The notes under the pieces: generated by a model
Told to the model about the DNA's origin: nothing
Databases searched by the model: none
Seen by the model: the letters and a program-made list of their open reading frames with translations, nothing else
Shown: positions 14,647 through 24,631 of the stretch, one piece after another
How the letters are laid out: each line of letters begins with the position of its first letter
How positions within the stretch are numbered: position 1 is the first letter of the stretch
Program-made: the position numbers and the translations under genes
Assembly: GCA_022264855.1 (NCBI GenBank)
Contig: JABYQU010000023.1
Location: 248,001 to 312,000 of the forward strand
Direction: 5' to 3'
Source of the DNA: Lenzites betulinus
Lineage: Eukaryota > Basidiomycota > Agaricomycetes > Polyporales > Polyporaceae
DNA length: 64,000 nucleotides

Positions 14647-17515
14647 ATGTCTAACTTGAAGAAGCGCAAGCAAACCCCTCAGGCGTCCACGCTCCTCGAT
14701 TTTTTCGGCAAAGGGGCCACGTCCGATTCACGAGAGCCCAAGAAACCGAGGGTGAAGATTGCCCCTACGCGCCCAGCATGTGTGACCAAGAAGCCACTAG
14801 CGTCCTCTCAAGACATCATAGTCATAGATTCGGACGAAGACGAAGACGACGATATCGTCCTGCTTACGCCTCCCCGACCTGTCGTGAAATCGCACAGGAC
14901 GCCGGGCTGCAATACTAGCAAAGCCAAAGCGCAGCGAGGTGATGGCATTGAGTCGCCCGTCGACATCACTGGCCCTGTTTTGAGAGACATCAGTGCGCCC
15001 GCCTGTCTATCTGAGAGCACCCTCGGGACTGACATCGTCGCCGAAGGCCCGAACGTCAAGAAAGAACATGCTGCGTCTGATAGCCCCCGGAGTGTTGCAC
15101 CACTGGTGCAAACCTCAGGAGACAGCCGTTCAGACGAGCCACTTGAGCCGCTGTTCGGGTTTCCGGACCTCCTCGTCCCGCGGAATACCGACGATGCAGC
15201 GGTGCCTCCTGAGGGCCGCTCTGCTCTCCTCGGAGCTCATTCTCACGGCGGGAAAGCAGAGGGCGAAAGTGTGCCTGAGGCGCGCCTTGGTCAGGACCAG
15301 AAAGGGGCTTCGTCGGAGAGCGTGGTCCTCGAAGGTGCAGACTGGAATATGGGCGACGACGAGGTCGAGTTTGTCGACGACAAGTACAAGCGAGAAGACG
15401 CGGACGAGGTCGACATTGACCTCACCTTGGATGATGCCGAAAGTCCGGACGACAGCAAAGACGCAGTCGAGAGCTGTCCGATATGCGACAAGCAGCTCTT
15501 GGGATTGACCACATTAGTGCGTCTTTTCGTCCGGATACTGGGTGTGTAGCAGGATTAACCCATGCATGTTAGCAAATCCACGAGCATGTAGACGGTTGCA
15601 TTACCTCCCTCCCGGACCCTGCGCCGCCGGCCGTCTCAACTCCGTCTGGGTCGAAGACTATGCGACCCCTATCTTCCTTGCCCACTCCTCCGCGTCCCAC
15701 AGAGACCGACGAGAAGCCCATATCGAAGGAAGAGGGCGGAGACGGCAACGTCTTCTCTACGCTCATGACCTCGTACAAAGAGAACGAAGCATGGAAGGAA
15801 GCGTCCACCGTCGAGGATCGCAACTTCCGCGCGACCAAAGCCAACGGCGGCCGGCGGAAGGCGCCGTTCTACAAGGTCCTCCAGGGCATGCCTATCGCCG
15901 TCGACGCGTTCCGCTACGGCGCGATACCCAACGTCACAGCCTACTTCCTAACGTGCGTCCCTTTCGCATCGTGGCCCCGCTACGTCGGTCTGACCCCTTA
16001 CAGGCACGCGCATTCGGACCACTACACGAACCTGTCGGCGAACTGGAAGAACGGTCCAATATACTGCTCGCAGGGCACGGCGAATCTGATCATACACATG
16101 CTCAAGGTGGACCCGAAGTGGGTCCACCCGCTACCTATGGACATCCCAACCGTGATCCCCAACACGGGCGGGGTGAACGTTACGCTCATCGAGGCGAACC
16201 ATTGTGCGTTTCTATTCCCACCTCGTACCATCGAGCCGTCGTTCACGAGAGAGATCCGCGCATTATCAGGTCCAGGCTCGTGTTTGTTCCTGTTCGAGGG
16301 CAAGCAGACAGTCAACGGCGGCGACAGCGCGTACAAGTCGGCGTCCGTGGGCTCGTCGAAGGTGTTCCGCTACCTGCACTGCGGGGACTTCCGGGCGAGT
16401 CCGCAGCACGCGCTGCATCCTGCGATCAAGGGCAAACACCTCGACCACGTCTACCTCGATACCACATACCTTGATCCCAAGGTATGCTTCCGCCGTCTGT
16501 ACGTTTGCGTTCTGGATGCTGAGTCGCATCCGCTAGTACTGCTTCCCTCCTCAGCCGCTTGTCATCTCGGCGTGCGCGGAACTTGCGAAGCGTCTCGTTC
16601 AGGGGCGAGCCGTCGAGGATGTCGACGAGGGGGAGAAGAAGCCCCAGACGATGGCTGGCTGGTTCACACGTCAAGATAAAGGTGACAAGGGCAAGGGCAA
16701 AGCTACGTCTGGGCCCGGAAAGATCCTCATCGTTGTCGGGTATGTGCAATGTCTTCTTTGCGGTACCGTCCGCGTATTGACCATATTGGTATGCAGAACG
16801 TATTCCATCGGCAAGGAGCGTGTCGTAAAGGGTAAGGAGAACTGCCGACTTATCTTCTATGCTGCAATCAATGCTTATACCTCGATTGCAGCGGTCGCTA
16901 AAGCCCTGGGCACAAAAGTGTACTGCGATTCGCGCAAAGCAGCCATTCTGCGCTGCGAGGAGGACCCAGAGCTAGACGCGTTGCTCACCACCGACGCCAT
17001 GTCCGCCGGCGTACATCTCGTACCTCTCGGCGTTATCGCCTCTGACAGGCTCAAGCAGTACGCCGAACGCTGGAAGGACCGGTACACCAAAGTCATCGGC
17101 TTCAGGCCGACCGGCTGGACGTGAGTTATCTCACCTGCGTTTCCACCCAACCTCACTCACCCTGGCGCCTTATGATAGCTACACACAGCCAAAGGGCAGC
17201 GACAGTCTCCCGTCAATACCGAGCGTGATCTCACGCTCCCAGAGCCGCACGTTCACGCACGCGAACCTGCAGCCGATGCGCAACTCGACGGCGGCGCTAC
17301 AGGTGTACGGCGTGCCTTACTCGGAGCACAGCTCGTTCTTCGAGCTGACGTGCTTCGCGCTGTCGCTCGACTGGGGCCGGATGATCGCGACGGTGAACGT
17401 GGGCAGCGAGGCGTCGCGCGGGAAGATGGCGAAGTGGGTCGAGCGGTGGGAGGCGGAGCGCAAGAAGCGCGGCGGGCCGAAGCTCGTCGAGTACCGCGCG
17501 GAAGATTACTGGTGA
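14647..17515 (+). CDS. PSO2: DNA interstrand crosslink repair nuclease, PSO2/SNM1 family (metallo-beta-lactamase/beta-CASP)
   Basis: 5'-exonuclease that processes DNA interstrand crosslinks in the nucleus. Near the N-terminus STLLDFFGKG resembles a PCNA-binding PIP box, though the usual Gln is Ala. A UBZ4 ubiquitin-binding finger is restored by splicing out the intron after base 15513: ESCPICDKQL joined to QIHEHVDGCIT (residues about 276-300). The metallo-beta-lactamase motif FLTHAHSDHYTNL is formed across the next intron, then EANHCPGSCLFLFEG, FRYLHCGDFRAS, LDTTYLDPK joined to YCFPPQPLVI (acceptor at 16536), VVGTYSIGKERV and VPYSEHSSFFELTCF at the beta-CASP end. About nine exons; stop at 17513-17515. 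The catalytic motifs look complete. Confidence 0.94.
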
Positions 17516-17657
17516 TTCTGTAGTCTTCAGGATGACGAATGTTGTTGGGTTCGAGCGTATTGTATTGTATATTAATGATGTGGGCCATGAGTGAATTTCC
17601 GCACATCCCTCGACATAGACGAGCGGAATAAAACATATCACCTCCAAAGGAGCCAAG

Positions 17658-17741
17658 GGGCCTGGCCGGGAATTGAACCCGGGACCTCCTCCAAATGCTG
17701 ATAAGCCCTAAGAAGGAATCATACTACTAGACCACCAGGCC
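17658..17741 (-). tRNA. tRNA-Pro (AGG) with 12-nt intron
   Basis: On the minus strand this 84-bp gene folds as a cloverleaf. The 7-bp acceptor stem is GGCCTGG/CCAGGCC. The anticodon stem CCTTC/GGAGG closes a loop TTAGGG..T with anticodon AGG, and the T-arm is GGTTCAATTCC. A 12-nt intron (CTTATCAGCATT) sits at the canonical 37/38 position. The nearest run of four Ts on the transcribed strand is about 25 bp downstream (17630-17633), so termination may be distal. It differs from the copy at 20411 at only two intron bases. Confidence 0.95.
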
Positions 17742-17958
17742 GTTGTGGAGCCCTCTTCCCGTGTGCATCTGCGGCGTCGACCTTCCACTCATCCTATGCT
17801 GCTGTTGCCACCGGCATTTGCCGTCGCTTGCCACAATTCCAGCTCATCCCGATTTCCGAAAGCCTCGCAGCCGAGCGCACTGATCGCAGCAGCCCCACGA
17901 CGCACCCACCGCATCAACCAGCCCTAAACACACCTGGTCCGTGCGCACCCCCGCAGGG
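17742..17958. other. Spacer between tRNA-Pro and U1 candidate
   Basis: 217 bp holding the 5' flank of the minus-strand tRNA and the upstream region of the U1 candidate. No further element recognised. Confidence 0.4.
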
Positions 17959-17965
17959 TATAAAA
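17959..17965 (+). promoter_or_regulatory. TATA box of U1 snRNA candidate
   Basis: TATAAAA within GGGTATAAAACC lies 33 bp before the proposed U1 5' end at 17992, the normal TATA-to-start distance. It is one of the clearest core promoter elements in the window. Confidence 0.7.
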
Positions 17966-17991
17966 CCGCCCTCCGCACATCGTAGCAACTC

Positions 17992-18165
17992 ATACTTACC
18001 TTGATGGCACGAGCCCCTTCATGTACCTGGGTCCGTGGGCCGTGGGGGCCTCTCATAGCACGGCGACCTTGTCCTCAGGGGGGCCTTGCGGTTTGTATGG
18101 GCTTCGGCTCATGCACCGTCTCAATATTTCCCTGTCCTGCTTCGGCCCTCGGGCTGGGCAGGCCA
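17992..18165 (+). ncRNA. U1 spliceosomal snRNA candidate
   Basis: Recognises 5' splice sites in pre-mRNA. The RNA would begin AUACUUACCU, the invariant U1 5' end. The following 165 nt fold into the U1 four-way junction: helix H GAUGG (18003-18007) with CCGUC (18116-18120); stem I CACG/CGUG plus GCCC/GGGU (18008-18037); stem II GCCGUG/CACGGC (18039-18064); stem III AUGGGC-UUCG-GCUCAU (18097-18112). A single-stranded AAUAUUU (18123-18129) sits where the Sm site belongs, followed by stem IV CCUGUCC/GGGCAGG (18131-18162). Length is about 174 nt against 164 in human. Odd points: the Sm site departs from AU4-6G, and the stem I loop lacks the usual U1-70K-binding sequence. A T9 run follows at 18166. 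The 3' end is inferred. Confidence 0.85.
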
Positions 18166-18583
18166 TTTTTTTTTGGTTCTTACGTTCGGCTAACCCTAAC
18201 CCTATGGCAGGACCTGCCTACGATAAGTCTGCAATAGTCATACAGTAGTCTACCCGGTTGGGTAGCAGAAGCTAGTTCTTTGATCAATCAATATTACTGT
18301 GCCGCCTAGCTAGGCGTCGTCTGTAGTCGGCGGTGTGTACGCCACCTCCGAGTTCCAACTTTACAACTTGCATAAACTCGTCTGATGGACAGTTGTCTCC
18401 CAGGGAGAAAGCTGCGGCGCATAGGAAAAGCTGCTTCCATATCAGAGCCCGAGTGAATGTTCTTTGGGCTTCGTGTGTATGCGCCTAGCATGTAAGACGG
18501 TGCATGGAAGAAGTCCAAGTACGAACAAATGTATGGTATGATACAAAATACGATGGAAAACCGGAGCATAACCCTCGCCTCTA
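18166..18583. other. Spacer between U1 candidate and RPT4 3' end
   Basis: 418 bp with a T9 tract at 18166-18174, possibly the U1 3' end signal, and a short telomere-like CTAACCCTAACCCTA at about 18190. No gene seen. Confidence 0.4.
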
Positions 18584-20252
18584 CTATGCGGAATACTCGA
18601 GCTTAGCTATAAGCATATGCGATTAGTGAGGCAAATATAGCAAGGGTGCCAGAAGACCTACTCTCGTGTTTCTTTGCCTCACCCACTTTCCGCGCCGCCT
18701 TCGTGAGATCCTCCTGGATGATGTACTCGCTACGCGAGAGGCGTTGAGTCAATGGCTGGTCCGGGAAGGTTAATACAGAAACGAGGCACGCACCGATCGT
18801 CCCGGATCGCAAACATGCCCGCCTCCGTGATGACATTGCGCAAGTCCGCACCGTTGAACCCATCGGACAACTGTTGATGTGCGTGAGCGCCACCCCAATA
18901 TCGCAGCCTGATTGCGCGCGCATACCTTCACGATAGCCTCGTAGTCAAAGTCGCCGCTCTTGTTCACGGGCTGGACGTGGATCTTCAGGATCTCCAGCCG
19001 CGCCTGCTCGTTCGGGAGCGGAATCTCGATCTTCCGGTCCAGCCGACCTGGACGGAGGAGTGCGGGGTCCAGCGTATCCGGACGGTTCGTCGCCATGATT
19101 ATCTTCGTCCGCCCGAGCGAGTCGAAGCCGTCCATCTGATTCAACAACTACACATCCCCCCCCGCGTTAGCACGGATCCGCGCAAACGGAGAACGAGAAG
19201 GGAAGGACAGAGCAGCCCACATACCTCCATGAGCGTCCGCTGGATCTCGCGGTCCGCGCTCGTGCCCTCCGAGAAGCGGCGCCCGCCAATGGCGTCGATC
19301 TCGTCCATGAAGATGACGCACGGCTCGTGCTCGCGCGCGTACCCGAACATCTCGCGCACGACGCGCGCGGACTCGCCGATGTACTTGTCCACGATCGCGG
19401 ACGAGACGACCTTGAGGAAGTTCGTGTTCAGCGTCGCAGCGACCGCGCGCGCGAGCAGCGTCTTGCCCGTGCCGGGGGGCCCGTACAGGAGCACACCCTT
19501 CGGGGGCTTGATGCCCACGCGCAGGAACAGCTCCGGGTTGAGCAGGGGCAGCTCGATCACCTGCGCATTTGGTGAGCGGATGGGGGCGCGAGATGGACCG
19601 GGGTGGCGCGTACCTCTCGTAGTTCGCGGACCTGCTCTCCGAGACCGCCGATACCTGCGAAGGTGGCTCCTCCAGGGTCCTCCAAGCTCATCTTGTATAC
19701 CATGGGGTCGACTTCGCGGGGAAGTATGCGCATGATGGTAAGGGTGGTCATGTCCAGGCTGACACGGGTGCCCATCTTGAGCTTGTCTGCAGGTAGCGTG
19801 GGGCGGTAGGAAACGACATAACGGGGCCCTGAAGAGGCCTTCACAATGACTGGTGCAAGCGTGTTAGGAGTGCACTTCCCGTGCTCATGGCTAATGCTGC
19901 GAACTCACATCGCTCGTCGTCTAGCTGCTTCATAACCTCGCCGATAATCTGGCCCACCGACTGCACCGCCTTAATGTCCTCTTCCGTCTTCTCAAAGTCC
20001 TTCTCAAGGTCCTTCAATGAGAATCTCACTATAGCACGTCAGGACTCGCACAGCGACGCAGACGCGAGAGGAAGCTCACGGTTCTTCAAGTTCTGGCTCG
20101 TGTTCTCGTGTTGCCGCATTTTCTGGAAGGAGGGTTGGATATGTGGCCCGACATGGCTTGAGGACTGTACATACCTCCCTGTACCCCTTGAGGGCATCTT
20201 TCCTCCTCTGGTCCATGGAGCCGGCTGATGTTGAAGCTTGTGCTGAGCTCAT
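18584..20252 (-). CDS. RPT4: 26S proteasome regulatory ATPase Rpt4 (PSMC6/SUG2)
   Basis: AAA+ ATPase of the 19S base ring that unfolds substrates. The start at 20252 gives [19 protein letters not shown], then the N-terminal coiled-coil ([19 protein letters not shown]). The OB-domain segment [13 protein letters not shown] separates Rpt4 from other Rpt paralogues. The AAA module has Walker A GPPGTGKT, Walker [10 protein letters not shown], the sensor/arginine region [18 protein letters not shown], and [13 protein letters not shown]. The C-terminus is assembled from a tiny last exon reading KLEYSA; Rpt4 normally lacks an HbYX tail, as here. About 395 residues, normal for the family. The stop is at 18584-18586. 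It is divergent from the tRNA-Pro at 20411. Confidence 0.95.
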
Positions 20253-20410
20253 GCTGGGCGGGGTGGATGGTGAGTGTACGGACGGGGTTGGCGATGGCGG
20301 GCGTAATGCAGCTCAGGACGCGCGTTCGACGCGTAAGCTTGCATGTCAGTGACGCGTCGGGTACATTTACCCGACTTGTCTATAGTTGTTAACAAACGTA
20401 CTTAAGAGAT

Positions 20411-20494
20411 GGCCTGGTGGTCTAGTAGTATGATTCCTTCTTAGGGCTTCGCAGCATTTGGAGGAGGTCCCGGGTTCAATTCCCGGCCAGGCCC
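20411..20494 (+). tRNA. tRNA-Pro (AGG) with 12-nt intron
   Basis: 84 bp with acceptor stem GGCCTGG/CCAGGCC, anticodon AGG in loop TTAGGG..T, a 12-nt intron CTTCGCAGCATT, and T-arm GGTTCAATTCC. TTTT follows immediately at 20495, a normal Pol III terminator. It matches the inverted copy at 17658-17741 at 82 of 84 positions. Confidence 0.96.
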
Positions 20495-21279
20495 TTTTGT
20501 TTCAGACAGTACTTGTAATGTGTACCAATCTATGCACGTTACAAGCCTCGTATGTAATGTCAGATCTTTCATTTTATCTGTCCTTGTGGCCAACGTAATT
20601 TGGAGCGATCCTGCACGCAACGCCGTTGGACCTTCCGGCATGGACTCGGCATCGTCCGGTGAGCATCATCACCAAAGCACTGCCACTGAACGGCGCCGGT
20701 ACTCTCGGCGCTCCGTGGATTGTATAGAGCACTCACCGCCGTTGCGTCCCTTGATCTATCTTTCTCGATGCTCGTCCCGGAGTCGGGCGGTCCCCCACGA
20801 TCCGCTGTGCTCAGAACGGGTATCTTAGACTGAGCGTTTGAACGTAATATCACCTCCTACCTTCAGCGCTGCGCGCCGGGCGCCGTGATGTGAGGCGCGA
20901 CAGTTTCCGGATCCCTCACCGTGGCCCTGGCAGTACTAGTCCGCGAAACCTGTCGGGAATTACACTATAAAATGGACGGCCCAAGCATATCCTTGCAAGC
21001 CCCAAACATACACTCCTGTCTGACCATTTCGTTGGCAGCGACCGCTGCTGAGCACGCTGTTCTGTCACTTGCTGGTGAGTCCCTCTGCACAGAATTTGAC
21101 GTCTGTCTCGCGCTAGTGAGACAATTGCTAATAGCCATGCGGGCTTAGTCCATAACATACCCTGTGAAACCTCTTTTGGAAGCCTAGTAGAAGCGCTATT
21201 TTCGCGCTGAATCCACCTGTCGCTTTCTAAGGCCGGCCACATAGTAACATCGTCTCACACACCCCAGGACCACTCCAGA
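20495..21279. other. Intergenic upstream of acyl-CoA synthetase
   Basis: 785 bp without a convincing gene. Short ORFs here have no recognisable family or splice continuation. It likely contains the promoter of the acyl-CoA synthetase. Confidence 0.5.
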
Positions 21280-23562
21280 ATGTCTACCTCACGCTTCGCC
21301 CACCTACCCCAGCCCTACCCTCCCATGGAGACTTTTGACAAGCAATGCATCGAATTGCCAGGGACCAAGCGCCCGGGCCAGACTGGTATGTCGACATGTA
21401 GCCCGACACAGCCGCCACACTTGCTGACTCTCCGCTCGCTTCTCCCCCAGCTCACTATCGCGGGGGTGCGTCGTCTCTTTGTGCGCGGCGGTGGTCGTTT
21501 GCGCAGCGGACTGACGCGGAATCACTGCAGCGGGGCTCCCATTCAAGACACTCGACTCGCCAGACACGTTCAAGCACCTGCTCGAGGTCTACGACGAGGG
21601 CTTCAGGCGCGCGAAGGGCGGGAGGTTCCTCGGGCACCGCCCGGTTCTCTCCACGCAACCCCTCAAGTACGCGGACTACCACGTTTGGGAATCTTGGTCC
21701 GAAGTGGACGCACGCCGGCGTGCGGTAGGGAGTGCCCTCCACAAGCTGTTCGAGACCGGCGTTCTGGGCGGAGGAGACCTGCCGACTGTTGGCATTTGGA
21801 GCATAAACTGTCCCAGTACGTCTCCATGTTGCTGTATGCATTGCAACGAGTCTCTTACATATGGCATGTAACGCAGACTGGCAAGTCGTCGATCTCGCGC
21901 TGCAGGCGTATGCCAAAGTCGGGGTCAGCTTGTACAATACCCTTGGGAAAGATTCCGCAGGTCTGTGGCCTACCTGGTTCTGACTGTATGCGCATCCACT
22001 GACATGCTTTTGCTGCAGAGTTCATGTGAGTCCTCCAGTTCGATTCATGGCGTGCATTACCAACCTCTAACGTGCCCAGTATCAACCATGCCGAGTTGAC
22101 TGTGGTGTTCGCTGCGCCTATGCACATACCTGCCCTGCTTAAGCTGGCTCCACGCTGCCCCAGGCTCAAGATGGTTGTCGCCATGGAGGCCCTCGATCAT
22201 GAAACGAAGCCGGTGTTGGCAGCATGGGGCACGACTGTCGGAGTGCAGGTCAAGGACATTGCGGAATGTGTGTGCGCTAGCAGATGTTTTGGGAGTTCCA
22301 CTTACGTCTCATATACACCTAACAGTGGAAGAGTTTGGCCGCGCCAACCTCCGTGATGTCATCACGCCTACGTCTAAGCAGATTGTCACTATATGCTATA
22401 CTTCGGTGCGTTCAATCACTTACCTTTTGATTCCACCAATGCTGAATGCATCGCGCAGGGTACCACTGGCCAGCCGAAGGGTAAGCATCCTCCTTCCGTG
22501 TCGCCATAAGTCGCTAACAGCGGAACAGGTGCTGTCATCGATCACGGAAGCATGTCCCAGGCCGTCTATTCGCTTATGTACCAGTGTGGCGTGTCAAGTG
22601 AAGAGTGCTACCGCCAGATGAGTTTCCTACCTCTGGCTCATATCTACGAGGTTAGTACTTTAGTACGCGAGCCCGACTTCCGTCGCCTGTGCTAATACAG
22701 GGGATAGCGCGTGATGGAGCTGGTCGGCGTGGGACTGGGCGGTGAAATAGGCTTCCCCACTGGGGACCCCACGCGGCTGCTCGACGATCTCAGAGTTCTC
22801 CAGCCTCATATGTTCTCTGCTGTGCCGCGCATCTTGAACAGGTTGTACCAGTCGGCCATGTCCGCCGGTACGGCTCCCGGAGTCAAGGGCTCGCTCTTCC
22901 GGAAAGCGGTTGCGACGAAGGTGCACAACATGCGTACGCACGGCCAGTTTCACCATGCGCTGTATGACCGTTTGGTCTTCAAGAAGGTATCTAGATTCAT
23001 GTCCTGCTACCATGTATGAGATGTTCATTGGGCATGGCACATACAGCTACACAACGTACTCGGGGGGCAGCTGAAGATGATCGTGTGTGGTTCGGCACCC
23101 ATCAGCACGGACGTTATGGACTTCCTGAAGATCGGACTGGGCTGTATAGTAGCTGAAGGTGAGCCGTCTGGCATATCCCGACATCACTATTGGCACTGAC
23201 CAAAACCCACACTACCTAGGGTAAATGCCTGTCTAACTACTCCTGCTCATTTGCTCACATTCTCGCTGTAGCTATGGAATGACCGAGAACTGCGGCTGCT
23301 TCATCCGTGTCTTCCCACACGACCCGACCTCGAGCGGGACCGTTGGCAGCCCCCTCCCGACCTCCGAACTCAAGCTCGTGGACGTCCCAGAGCTGGGCTA
23401 CAGCGTCGAGGATAAGCCATACCCGCGCGGTGAGATCTGCATGCGTGGCGGGCAGCGCTTCACATGCTACTACAAGGGTCAGTACGCATCTGCACTGAGA
23501 GGCAGTGACATGCTGAGCTTTCCTCGACAGATCCGCAAAAGACGGCAGAGACGATCGATGAG

Positions 23563-23593
<31 letters not shown>

Positions 23594-24309
23594 TCTTCGA
23601 CGAGAAATTCCGCCTCAAGATCATAGACCGCAAGAAGGTACGTCCCCGCGTGCCGCGCACCCCTACCCTGAGCACTGAGTCCTGACGCCGACGCCCCACG
23701 CGCCGCAGAACATCATGAAACTCGCGCAGGGCGAGTACGTCGCGCTCGAGAACGTGGAGAAGGCGTACAGCAGCAGCTCGCTCGTCTCGCAGGTGTTCGT
23801 GCACGGCGACGCGCTGCAGGCGTACATCGTCGGCGTCATCGTGCCCGACCCCGTCCAGTTCGCCGCGCTCGTCGCACGCGTGCGCGGCTGCGCGGTCGCG
23901 CCGACGGACTTCAAGACGCTCGTGGAGGCCGCCAGGGACCCGCAGGTGAACGCGGAAGTCCTCGCCGTGCTCACGCAGGTCGCGACATCGTGCGGACTGC
24001 AGGGGTGAGTGCCACTCGCCGAGGCGTGTCGTTGTCTTGTACCTGTGCTCACGCGCCGCTCATCCGCCGCGCAGCTTCGAGCAGCTCCGCCGGATTCACT
24101 TGACCCTCGAGGCGCTGACGACTGAGAATGGATGCCTGACACCGACGTTGAAGATCCGACGGTGCGTGCCCCGTCCCTGTCTGTCGCCGTTGCATCCGTC
24201 TGACATTGTCTCGCATTTGTTTCACCCGGACTGTAGGAAGGAGGCGTACGAGCACTTCAAGGCGCCCATCGACGCGCTCTACGCGCTCGGCGAGCCGTCC
24301 AAGCTCTAG
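21280..24309 (+). CDS. FAA2: Long-chain acyl-CoA synthetase, peroxisomal (PTS1 SKL), Faa2-like
   Basis: ATP-dependent ligase that activates fatty acids to acyl-CoA, here probably for peroxisomal beta-oxidation. I traced 17 exons totalling 2,070 nt, giving 689 residues. Motifs in order: ANL P-loop [71 protein letters not shown]. The protein ends EPSKL, a canonical PTS1. Two exons are extremely small: 7 nt at 22019-22025, completing EFIINHAEL, and a single G at 23220, needed for the Gly of EGYGMTE. Without that base the frame breaks. The gene converges on carnitine acetyltransferase, which also carries a PTS1. The assignment to Faa2 rather than another peroxisomal ACSL rests on the SKL end and is less certain than the family. 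Confidence 0.93.
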
Positions 24310-24631
24310 GACGTTCGTGTATGCCTGTGTCTTGAGCAGCACCGGCTTGCCCGCTCAGTCACGGTACAGATACTTGCTGTACTCCGAGCTCGCCGCACAG
24401 TGGCCCTGCTGACAGGGATCATACCACACTGATGCTGTTTGAGCCAGGGCAAGGTCCGCGCGTGGGGGCCTACGTTGGGGAAATACTGTAGAATCGAGTG
24501 TAAATAGTCACCTAATTTTAAACCAGGCCATGTCCGCGCCCAGTCATTTGCATTCCGTAGCGTTTCGTCAGTATTGCGTGGTACGGTATTACAAGCGTGG
24601 TACCAGCGACCAGCGAAAGTGTAAACCTGGT
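24310..24631. other. Intergenic, convergent 3' ends
   Basis: 322 bp between two convergent stops. 3' UTRs are expected; no other feature seen. Confidence 0.5.

Noticed and set aside
18185..18205. Telomere-like CTAACCCTAACCCTA next to U1
   Set aside because: Only about two and a half repeat units; too short to indicate a telomere or a fusion site.
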